Origin: Varunaivibrio sulfuroxidans
Lineage (GTDB): Bacteria > Pseudomonadota > Alphaproteobacteria > Rhodospirillales > Magnetovibrionaceae
Length of the DNA stretch: 64,000 bases
Direction of reading: 5' to 3'
Assembly (NCBI RefSeq): GCF_029318635.1
Contig: NZ_CP119676.1
Coordinates: 248,001 to 312,000, forward strand
Shown here: positions 18,627 through 26,055 of the stretch, one piece after another
Position numbering within the stretch: the first letter of the stretch is position 1
Layout: each line of letters opens with the position of its first letter
Notes under the pieces: model-generated
What the model saw: only the letters and a program-made list of their open reading frames with translations
The model's database searches: none
What the model was told of the DNA's origin: nothing
Made by a program: the position numbers and the translations under genes

Positions 18627-18723
18627 ACGACGGCGCCGTCGTTTCCGCATCGACCGGATTCCGCGCGCGACGCGACGTTCCCGGTGGACAGGGGGACGCT
18701 AGGCGTTCTCGTCAACGAGGTGA

Positions 18724-18957
18724 TTATTTTCGCCTGTCTTGACCCAGGCGACGGTTGCCGTCCTCCCTGCGATCTTCGGTCATGCGCCGATTTCGTGAAC
18801 GCCGTTCGATACCGCTAAAATTTCCGTCGCGATAGGCGCGGCGATCATTATTCATTCTGCGGTCTTCACCGCGACGCTCACTCCCACGGCGATCTTCCGC
18901 GCGATGGTGATCTTCCTTAAGAGCCGGCGTGCCACGCATCGCCAAATTATTGGGCAT
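18724..18957 (-). CDS. Small Arg-rich protein with DRR repeats, function unknown
   Basis: 77 residues, extremely charged: the tripeptides DRR, ERR, NRR and related pairs recur about every 7-10 residues (AEDRRGSERRGEDRR, then NNDRR, IERR, RNRR, TEDRR, NRRLGQDRR). No membrane segment, signal sequence or catalytic motif is visible. The alternation of Asp/Glu with Arg pairs could form salt-bridged helices or bind nucleic acid, but this is only a suggestion. ATG at 18957 has a weak AGTAGGT upstream. It points towards the LapG-type gene, 97 bp from its end. I do not recognise a family. Low-complexity composition leaves some doubt that it is expressed. Confidence 0.5.
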   Translation of the reverse strand: MPNNLAMRGTPALKEDHHRAEDRRGSERRGEDRRMNNDRRAYRDGNFSGIERRSRNRRMTEDRREDGNRRLGQDRRK

Positions 18958-19228
18958 GGTTTGTACCTACTGAATTTTTGCAAATTATGATGATCTGACC
19001 CACGACCGTGGTGCGCAACTGGCGTCATGTCGCCGTAGGATGCGCGGATAATAGTTTTTACTCGTAAAAATGTAAATGGGGTAAGCGCGCTATTTTTACA
19101 CCCATCGGATGATTGCGCGTTCCGTGCGAGAAAGGGGCGGTCTTTTTCCTGGTTATTTTGAACAAAGAAATTAAAGTGCCGCCGAAGAGGGACCGGGAGG
19201 GTCCATTGAAACCGACGAAGGCATATTC

Positions 19229-20818
19229 ATGAGTCCGCTGACCGACGAAATCTCAAAGCGCCGCACATTCGCGATTATTTCCCATCCCGATGCGGGAAAG
19301 ACGACTCTCACCGAGAAACTGCTGCTTTTCGGCGGCGCCATTCAGTTGGCCGGTGCGGTCAAGGCGCGTGGCGATTCCCGGCGCGCCCATTCGGACTGGA
19401 TGAAGGTCGAACGCGAGCGCGGCATTTCGGTGGCCTCGTCGGTGATGACGTTCGATTATCTGAACACCACCTTCAATCTTCTCGACACGCCGGGCCATGA
19501 AGATTTCAGCGAGGATACCTATCGAACGCTAACCGCCGTCGATTCGGCGGTGATGGTGATCGACGGCGCGAAAGGAATCGAGTCGCAGACGCGCAAATTG
19601 TTCGAAGTCTGCCGCCTGCGTGATATGCCGGTGTTCACCTTCGTCAACAAGATGGATCGGGAATCCCGAGATCCCTTCGATATTCTCGATGAAATCGAGC
19701 AATCCCTGGCCTTGGACGTGACGCCGGCGAGCTGGCCGATCGGGATGGGGCGCGAATTTCTGGGCTGTTACGACCTGTTCCGCGATCGTTTGATTTTGAT
19801 GGCGCGCGGCAAGGGCGACGTGCCGGACGACGGCGTCGTGTGCGAGGGCTTGGACGACCCTAAACTCGACCAACTGCTTCCCGCCCACGCGGTGGCGAAA
19901 CTGCGCGAGGAAGTGGACATGGTGCGCGGGCTGTGCCCCCCCTTCAACACGCAGTCGTATTTGGAAGGGCATATGACGCCGGTTTACTTCGGCAGCGCGA
20001 TCAACAATTTCGGGGTTCGCGAACTGTTGAGTGGTTTGTCTGAGACCGCGCCTTCGCCCCGCCCGCAGCCGTCGCGCGACCGCATGGTTGTTCCCGATGA
20101 GTCCAAGGTTTCCGGGGTTGTTTTTAAAATTCAGGCCAACATGGACCCCAAACACCGCGATCGCATCGCGTTCATGCGTTTGTGTTCGGGGCATTTCAGG
20201 CGGGGCATGAAGCTTAAACACGTACGCTCGGGCAAGATCATGAATATGCACAATCCGGTGATGTTCTTGGCCCAGGACCGCGAGGTCGCCGAAGAAGCCT
20301 TTGCCGGAGACATCATCGGCATCCCCAATCATGGCCAACTGCGCATCGGCGACACCCTGAGCGAGGGCGAGGACCTGTATTTTACCGGCATTCCCAGTTT
20401 TGCCCCCGAATATTTGCAAAAGGCCCGCCCCGACGATCCCTTGAAAGCCAAGCACCTCGGTCGGGCCCTGCAACAGATCGCCGAGGAAGGCGCGGCGCGC
20501 GTTTTCAAACCGGCGCTTGGGGCCGATTGGATCGTGGGCGTCGTCGGTCCTCTGCAGTTCGAGGTCCTGGCCGACCGTATCCGCACCGAATATGAAGTCA
20601 GCGTCCATTTCGAACAAACCGAACTGTATACCGCGCGATGGGTCGAAGCGGTGGATGATCGGGCTATGAAGGCCTTTTTCGACGCCAACCGCGCCGCCAT
20701 GGGCGAAGATCATGACGGCGCGTCGGTTTTCATGGCGCGCAACGCCTGGCATTTGAACAAGGCCCAGGAAGACTTTCCCGATATCGTCTTTCACAAGACC
20801 AAGGAACAAACGGTTTAG
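19229..20818 (+). CDS. prfC: Peptide chain release factor 3
   Basis: 529 residues, the usual RF3 length. RF3 is a translational GTPase that removes RF1/RF2 from the ribosome after termination. The G1 loop is HPDAGKTTLTEK (about residues 19-30), G3 is DTPGHEDFSEDTYRTLTAVD and G4 is NKMDRE; all are the RF3 versions rather than EF-G or EF-Tu ones. Domains II and III follow, with FKIQANMDPKHRDRIAFMR. The start ATG at 19229 comes 271 bp after the previous gene. The stop TAG is followed at once by a 26-bp sequence repeated near 44640, and the downstream SulP gene converges on it. Confidence 0.95.
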   Translation: MSPLTDEISKRRTFAIISHPDAGKTTLTEKLLLFGGAIQLAGAVKARGDSRRAHSDWMKVERERGISVASSVMTFDYLNTTFNLLDTPGHEDFSEDTYRTLTAVDSAVMVIDGAKGIESQTRKLFEVCRLRDMPVFTFVNKMDRESRDPFDILDEIEQSLALDVTPASWPIGMGREFLGCYDLFRDRLILMARGKGDVPDDGVVCEGLDDPKLDQLLPAHAVAKLREEVDMVRGLCPPFNTQSYLEGHMTPVYFGSAINNFGVRELLSGLSETAPSPRPQPSRDRMVVPDESKVSGVVFKIQANMDPKHRDRIAFMRLCSGHFRRGMKLKHVRSGKIMNMHNPVMFLAQDREVAEEAFAGDIIGIPNHGQLRIGDTLSEGEDLYFTGIPSFAPEYLQKARPDDPLKAKHLGRALQQIAEEGAARVFKPALGADWIVGVVGPLQFEVLADRIRTEYEVSVHFEQTELYTARWVEAVDDRAMKAFFDANRAAMGEDHDGASVFMARNAWHLNKAQEDFPDIVFHKTKEQTV

Positions 20819-20844
20819 GGTCAGGACCTACTAATCTGGTGCGC
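20819..20844. repeat. Dispersed 26-bp repeat, copy 1 (follows prfC stop)
   Basis: GGTCAGGACCTA, then C, TAATCTGG, then T, GCGC. It matches 44640-44665 with only two differences (T and C at those positions). It begins at the base after the prfC stop codon. A shorter match (TAGGGTCAGGAC on the minus strand) lies beside the duplicated yaaA stop near 29489-29500. Confidence 0.6.
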
Positions 20845-20866
20845 CTTTGCCCTGGAGATGGGCGGT

Positions 20867-22582
20867 TTATTTCCCATCCGCGACGTAGGCTAGGGCCTGT
20901 GCGCGGGCGTCGGCATAATTTTCGGCGAGGCGCACGTCGCCGCGTTCGATGTCTTTTGCGCACATTTTTTCGATCAAGCGGCGGGGTTGCGTCTTCAGGT
21001 TCGATAAAAGGACGATGGTGTTTTGTTTTCGGCATTTATCGATGAACGCCGTCAGCGCCGCCGCGCCGCTGGCGTCGATCATGGGGACGTTGCCCATGCG
21101 CACGATCATCACCCGGGGCGGGTGGCGCAGACGGTCGAGGACGTCGCTGAGCAGCGTCGCCGCGCCAAAGAAGAAAGGTCCGTTGATTTGATAGACTTCA
21201 ATCGTTTCGGGAAGATCCGGCGGGCCTTGGTAAGGGGCGAGCCGGGGTGCGGATAAATCATCGACATCCTCGGCGAGCAGTTTTGTTTTCGTTTCGACTT
21301 CGACGGCCAGGGCCATGCGATGAACGAACAGGATCGCGGCCAACACCACGCCGACACCGATCGCCACGGTGAGATCGACCAAAACGGTCAATAAAAAGGT
21401 CGTGATCAGGACCACCCGGTCGCCGGCGGGGGATTTCATCAGGGATTTGAAGTGTTCGAACTCGCTCATGTTCCAGGCGACGACGACCAGCACCGCGGCG
21501 AGACTGGCCAAGGGGATGTATGAGGCCAGCGGGGATAGGAAGAGAACAAACAGCAGGATGAACAGGGCGTGGGCGACCCCGGCGACGGGGGTGCGTCCGC
21601 CGGAACGAATGTTGGTGGCGGTGCGTGCGATGGCGCCCGTCGCCGGGATTCCGCCGAATAGGACCGACCCGATATTCGCCATGCCTTGGGCCACCAGTTC
21701 GCAGTTTGAACGATGTCGGCGCCCCGTCATGCCGTCGGCGACGACGGCGCTGAGGAGCGATTCAATGCCGGCAAGAAAGGCGATGGTGAACGCGGTGGGC
21801 AGGAGTTCGCGAACCCGCGCGAACGTGAAAGTGGGCCATGACGGCGTCGGCAGGGTCTGGGGAAGGGCGCCGAATTTACTGCCGATGGTCTCCACGTTCA
21901 GCCCCCAGACCCAAACGGCCAATGCGCCCGCGATGACGGCGATCAGAAAGGCCGGGAGTTTCGGCGCATAGCGGCGGGTCGCCACGATCAGCGCCAGGCA
22001 CCCGGCGGATATGGCGATGGGCGCCGCCTGGGCGGTGGCGGCGGCATGATAAAAGGCGTCCCACTTGGCGATAAATTCGGCCGGGACATCGGCCAGACGC
22101 AAACCCAGTAAATCTTTGACCTGGCTTGAAAAAATGATAACGGCGATGCCCGATGTGAACCCCGTGACGACCGGATAGGGGATATATTTGATATACGCGC
22201 CCAAACGGGCGAGGCCGAAAATAATCAAAATGATGCCGGCGATAACGGTCGCTTGGGCCAGTCCGCCATATCCGTATTGGTGAATGACATTGAAGACGAC
22301 GACGACGAAGGCCCCGGTCGGCCCGCCGATCTGAAAACGGCTGCCGCCGAAAAAGGAAATCATGAACCCGCCGACGATGGCGGTGAACAGCCCCTGTTGC
22401 GGTGTCGCCCCTGAGGCGATGGCCAACGCCATCGACAGGGGGAGGGCGACGATGGCCACCGTCAGCCCGGCGAGAACATCGCTTTTAAGATCGCCGAGGC
22501 GGTACCCCTCGCGCAGAACCGTGTACATTTTGGGGACGAAAAGACGCCACGGCGATGCGTGGCCGGAATACGACTGGTTCAT
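20867..22582 (-). CDS. SulP-family anion transporter with STAS domain
   Basis: 571 residues. SulP (SLC26) proteins move sulfate, bicarbonate or other anions across the inner membrane. The transmembrane core spans about residues 30-420 with the family signature GLFTAIVGGFMISFFGGSRF and QIGGPTGAF. A C-terminal STAS domain (about 440-560) carries FFGAATLLSDVLDRL and MIDASGAAALTAF. The substrate cannot be read from sequence. In a sulfur oxidiser both sulfate and bicarbonate are plausible, and the former is not proven by the name. It converges with prfC, with 48 bp between the stops. Start ATG at 22582 is the natural N-terminus before the conserved DLKSDVLAGLTVAIVALPLSM segment. Confidence 0.92.
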   Translation of the reverse strand: MNQSYSGHASPWRLFVPKMYTVLREGYRLGDLKSDVLAGLTVAIVALPLSMALAIASGATPQQGLFTAIVGGFMISFFGGSRFQIGGPTGAFVVVVFNVIHQYGYGGLAQATVIAGIILIIFGLARLGAYIKYIPYPVVTGFTSGIAVIIFSSQVKDLLGLRLADVPAEFIAKWDAFYHAAATAQAAPIAISAGCLALIVATRRYAPKLPAFLIAVIAGALAVWVWGLNVETIGSKFGALPQTLPTPSWPTFTFARVRELLPTAFTIAFLAGIESLLSAVVADGMTGRRHRSNCELVAQGMANIGSVLFGGIPATGAIARTATNIRSGGRTPVAGVAHALFILLFVLFLSPLASYIPLASLAAVLVVVAWNMSEFEHFKSLMKSPAGDRVVLITTFLLTVLVDLTVAIGVGVVLAAILFVHRMALAVEVETKTKLLAEDVDDLSAPRLAPYQGPPDLPETIEVYQINGPFFFGAATLLSDVLDRLRHPPRVMIVRMGNVPMIDASGAAALTAFIDKCRKQNTIVLLSNLKTQPRRLIEKMCAKDIERGDVRLAENYADARAQALAYVADGK

Positions 22583-22665
22583 ATGAGAAACGCCAAAAAG
22601 AATATGCGGAAGCGTCCGGTATGATCCATTGGCGCGGCGGAAGTCAAGCGGGATATTCGAGGCGA

Positions 22666-22695
22666 CGCGCCCCTCGCGACGGAGCGAGGGGCGCG
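22666..22695. terminator. Perfect 12-bp hairpin between SulP and PhoH genes
   Basis: CGCGCCCCTCGC and GCGAGGGGCGCG pair perfectly around GACGGA. No clear T-run follows on the minus strand, the direction of both neighbouring genes, so it may be a stabilising 3' end or a factor-dependent stop rather than a classical terminator. Confidence 0.5.
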
Positions 22696-22723
22696 GGTTT
22701 CAAAACCTCGAAGCGTTTTTGCC

Positions 22724-23458
22724 CTATATTACCGACAGCATGCTGGCGACCAGCGGGTGGCGGACGATGTCCTCGTCTTTCAAGCGGACGACGCTGATAT
22801 CCTCCAACGGTTCCAGGCGATGGGCGATCTCCGCCAGACCGGACATGCCGGGCAAAAGGTCGCTCTGGTCGGGATCGCCGGTGATGACCATGGTGGAGTG
22901 CCAGCCCAGGCGGGTGAGCAACATCTTGATTTGGCCGTAGGTGCAGTTTTGCGCCTCGTCGATGACGACGAAGGCGTTGTTCAGGGTGCGTCCGCGCATG
23001 TAGGCCACGGGGGCGATTTCGATCGATCCGTCCTTGATCAGTTTTTTGATTTGCGCGCCGCCCATGCGGTCGGACAAGGCGTCGAACAGGGGTCGCAAGT
23101 AGGGGGCCAGCTTATCTTCCAGGTCGCCGGGCAAGAAGCCCAGGCTTTCCCCGGCCTCCACCGCCGGTCGGGTGAGGATGATGCGCGCGATTTCCCCTTT
23201 TTCGAAGGCCTCGACCGCCTTGGCGATGGCGATATAGGTCTTGCCCGTGCCCGCCGGTCCCAGCGCCAGGGCCAGATTATAATGGTCGATGGCGTCCATC
23301 AGCAGTTCTTGATTGGTGCTGCGTGGGCGTACGTTTTTAACGTAACGTTGATCCCTGGGCTGTTCGTCGTTCAAGGGGTGCCAATCATTTTCACGGTTTT
23401 GATAAAGGGCGTGAACCGTGGGTTTGCCCGCCGCGGCGCGCCGTTTAGCTTTCGCCAT
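22724..23458 (-). CDS. PhoH-family ATPase
   Basis: 244 residues. PhoH proteins are RNA-associated P-loop ATPases. Walker A is GPAGTGKTYIA (about residues 69-79) and Walker B is VVIDEAQN. The family motifs LTRPAVEAGESLGFLPGDLEDK and ITGDPDQSD are present, so the ATPase is complete. Length and composition fit the stand-alone PhoH-like class (no PIN domain). ATG 23458 is chosen over an upstream in-frame start at 23500 because GGAGG lies 5 nt before it. A short reading frame (23458-23649) ends in TAATG overlapping this start. The substrate is unknown; a link to phosphate starvation, as in the original name, is not implied here. Confidence 0.92.
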   Translation of the reverse strand: MAKAKRRAAAGKPTVHALYQNRENDWHPLNDEQPRDQRYVKNVRPRSTNQELLMDAIDHYNLALALGPAGTGKTYIAIAKAVEAFEKGEIARIILTRPAVEAGESLGFLPGDLEDKLAPYLRPLFDALSDRMGGAQIKKLIKDGSIEIAPVAYMRGRTLNNAFVVIDEAQNCTYGQIKMLLTRLGWHSTMVITGDPDQSDLLPGMSGLAEIAHRLEPLEDISVVRLKDEDIVRHPLVASMLSVI

Positions 23459-23649
23459 TATGGCCTCCGATACTGATTGAGGATGGGGTATAAACGACAA
23501 ACGCCCCCTTTACGGAGGCGCTTGGTCGGATTGGGGAGGGTAAGGTTCGACAGCCGCGCGTCATAACTGCGCGCCTGTCGGTGGGCTTTGGGCGCTGCGC
23601 CCGGAGCGTGGCCCAGGGCATGACCCGGAGCATGGAATGGTGCGGTCAT
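23458..23649 (-). CDS. Possible small upstream reading frame coupled to PhoH
   Basis: 63 codons beginning at ATG 23649 after a GGGAGGAAGG stretch, ending in TAA whose last A is the first base of the PhoH ATG (TAATG). The product starts with an Ala/His/Gly/Pro-rich part (HAPGHALGHAPGAAP) and has a basic second half. No family is recognised. The ribosome-binding site and stop-start overlap argue for translation, the odd composition argues against a conserved protein. It could act as a leader controlling PhoH translation. Confidence 0.3.
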   Translation of the reverse strand: MTAPFHAPGHALGHAPGAAPKAHRQARSYDARLSNLTLPNPTKRLRKGGVCRLYPILNQYRRP

Positions 23650-24086
23650 CCTTCCTCCCGTTGGTAAACGTTTCCAACCCCTACAGAGTAATGGGAAAGA
23701 GTTAACAAAACACAACAGTTTTTATTCTGTGCCAGGAATATTACCACATATAGCGTGTTTGAGAGAGGGCGTTTAGCGTCGAAGCCGCTGTGCAACAGCT
23801 TGTCGAGATTGGGGTTTCGCCATAAACGTTCCGTGCTGTGAAGATTTCGTCGATCGCCGTGCGACGGTCAGCGTCATGTTTTGTCCGGCGGCGGCGTAAG
23901 GGTGGATGCGTGGGGCGAATCGTCAATCCGCCGACGCAGTATTTTTGACCACACGCTCGATCGGCGTGAACATCATCTTTTCCACAAGGGTATCGTGGGG
24001 TCTTGCGCTCGAACGGGGAGTAAGGCAAGAAGACGTCTATGTCGCCGACGGTTTTCATCGCGCGCGCTCTGTGGAAGGAATATTTT
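23650..24086. other. Intergenic region between divergent PhoH and ABC-F genes
   Basis: 437 bp. It should hold promoters for the leftward PhoH unit and the rightward ABC-F gene. An AT-richer stretch lies at about 23690-23760. I could not pick convincing -35/-10 pairs, and no RNA gene or repeat is evident. Confidence 0.4.
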
Positions 24087-25958
24087 TTGGCTCCGCCTTT
24101 ACTCAGTCTCCAAGACATCTCTCTGACCTTTGGCGGAGCGCCTCTGTTTCAGGGGATCGCGCTGGCGTTGTCGCGGGGCGAGAGGACGTGTCTCGTCGGG
24201 CGCAACGGGTCGGGAAAATCGACCCTACTGAAGATCGTCGCCGGACTGATTGAACCCGATGACGGCGTGCGCTTTATGCAGCCGGGGGTAAAGATCGCCT
24301 ATCTGCCGCAGGAGCCGGACCTGTCGGGTTACGCAACGGTGCGCGATTTTGTCGCCGCGACCTTGCCCGAGGAGGAACGCGGCCAAACCTTTCGCGCCGA
24401 CGCCTTGCTGGGCGAGGTCGGTCTGGACCCGGACGCCGATCCGTCGGCGTTTTCTGGCGGCGAGGCCAAGCGCGCGGCGATCGCCCGGGTCTTGGTCGGC
24501 GAGCCCGATATTCTGCTGCTCGACGAGCCGACCAACCATCTCGACCTGCCGGCTATCGAATGGCTGGAAAAAATGCTGGGTAAATTTCGCGGCGGGTTTG
24601 TTTTGATCAGCCATGACCGGGTTTTTCTCAACCGCCTGACCCGGAGCACGCTCTGGCTCGACCGCACGGTGTTGCGCCGTCACGACAAGGGGTTCGCCGA
24701 TTTCGAGGCTTGGTCGGAGGATATCATGGCCCGCGAGGAAGTCGAACGAGCCAAGCTCGACAAGCGTATCGCCGAGGAAACCCGCTGGTCTCATCAAGGC
24801 ATTACAGCCCGGCGCAAGCGTAACCAGGGACGGTTGCGCAAACTTCAGGAAATGCGCGCGGTTCGCGCCCGGCAGGTCGAACGCACCGGTTCCGTGGCGC
24901 TGGAGGCCGACAGCGGCCAAGCCTCGGGCCGCCGCGTCATCGAGGTGGAGAACGTTTCCAAAGCCTATGGCGCACGCGTTTTGATCGACGGTTTTTCGAC
25001 CCGCATCGTGCGCGGCGACCGGGTGGGCGTCATCGGGGCCAACGGCGTCGGTAAAAGCACCTTGCTCGGCCTGCTGACCGGACGCATCGCCCCCGACGGC
25101 GGGCGCGTTACCTTGGGCGCCAACGTCACTATGGAATACCTCGATCAACGCCGCGCCGAGTTGATTGATGGTCGTTCGGTCTGGGACACGCTGTGCGACA
25201 TGGGGGGCGATCAGGTCAACGTCCGTGGACAGCCCCGTCACGTCGTCAGCTATCTTCGCGATTTTTTGTTCGATGAAAACCAGGCGCGCACGCCGGTCGG
25301 CAGCCTGTCGGGGGGCGAAAGAAACCGCCTGCTGTTGGCCAAATCCCTGGCCCGTCCGGCGAACCTTCTGGTCCTCGACGAGCCGACCAACGATCTCGAC
25401 ATGGACACCCTCGACCTGCTGGTCGATGTCCTGGCCGATTATGACGGCACCTTGATCGTCGTCAGCCACGACCGCGATTTTCTCGACCGGGTGGTGACGA
25501 CGACCATCCTTATGGACGAAAAGACGGGCGTGCACGAATATGTCGGTGGGTACAGCGACGCCATGGCGGCCATCGCGCGGGCGAGCGGGCGGGGCGACGC
25601 TACCGTGCAGGCGCGGAAAAGAGCGCCGGAGCGCCCCGGACCTCAAAAACAGGCGCAAAAACTCAGCTATAACCAGCAACGCAGGCTACAACAACTGCCC
25701 GCCGAGATGGATCGTCTCCACGGTGAAATCGCCGCCGCCGAAGCCGTTCTGCACGCGCCCGACCTGTACGCCCGCGATCCCCGGGGATTTTCCCGGACCG
25801 CCGAACTGATCGACGCGAAAAAAACACTCCTGGAGGCCTGCGAGGAAGAATGGCTGGAACTGGAGGACTTGCGCGAAACCATCGAGGCGGCGAAGAAGGC
25901 GGGCGAGGCGGCGAAGAAGGCGGGCGAGGCGGCGAAGAAGGCGGGTTCCCCGTCGTAA
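24087..25958 (+). CDS. uup: ABC-F family ATPase, Uup type
   Basis: About 623 residues. ABC-F proteins are soluble twin-ATPase factors acting on the ribosome; Uup also suppresses transposon excision in E. coli. Two complete nucleotide-binding domains: Walker A GRNGSGKST (about 39-47) with signature FSGGEAKR and LLDEPTNHLD, then GANGVGKST with LSGGERNR and LDEPTNDLD. A Uup-style C-terminal coiled coil follows, with NQQRRLQQLPAEMDRL. The TTG at 24087 is preferred: AAGGA is 7 nt upstream and translation then starts MAPPLLSLQDISLTFG, the usual family N-terminus. An ATG at 24039 is in frame. The extreme C-terminus contains three 21-bp repeats (25887-25949) encoding AAKKAGE, AAKKAGE, AAKKAGS. Confidence 0.88.
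   Translation: MAPPLLSLQDISLTFGGAPLFQGIALALSRGERTCLVGRNGSGKSTLLKIVAGLIEPDDGVRFMQPGVKIAYLPQEPDLSGYATVRDFVAATLPEEERGQTFRADALLGEVGLDPDADPSAFSGGEAKRAAIARVLVGEPDILLLDEPTNHLDLPAIEWLEKMLGKFRGGFVLISHDRVFLNRLTRSTLWLDRTVLRRHDKGFADFEAWSEDIMAREEVERAKLDKRIAEETRWSHQGITARRKRNQGRLRKLQEMRAVRARQVERTGSVALEADSGQASGRRVIEVENVSKAYGARVLIDGFSTRIVRGDRVGVIGANGVGKSTLLGLLTGRIAPDGGRVTLGANVTMEYLDQRRAELIDGRSVWDTLCDMGGDQVNVRGQPRHVVSYLRDFLFDENQARTPVGSLSGGERNRLLLAKSLARPANLLVLDEPTNDLDMDTLDLLVDVLADYDGTLIVVSHDRDFLDRVVTTTILMDEKTGVHEYVGGYSDAMAAIARASGRGDATVQARKRAPERPGPQKQAQKLSYNQQRRLQQLPAEMDRLHGEIAAAEAVLHAPDLYARDPRGFSRTAELIDAKKTLLEACEEEWLELEDLRETIEAAKKAGEAAKKAGEAAKKAGSPS
25887..25949 (+). repeat. Three 21-bp tandem repeats at the 3' end of the ABC-F gene
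   Basis: Unit GCGGCGAAGAAGGCGGGCGAG, encoding AAKKAGE, repeated with only the last codon changed in copy 3. It lengthens a basic C-terminal tail and is likely to vary between strains by slippage. Confidence 0.9.
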
Positions 25959-26055
25959 CGCCGTGAAGACGCAACGCGCGCCCAAGATGGTTGCCAAGGC
26001 GTATGGACGGTCCATAATTCGCAAATGACTTCGCCGCGAAGGGCCGGGGGCGCAT

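Noticed and set aside
24225..25679. 484-codon minus-strand frame opposite the ABC-F gene
   Set aside because: Antisense shadow; the plus strand carries both complete ATPase domains.
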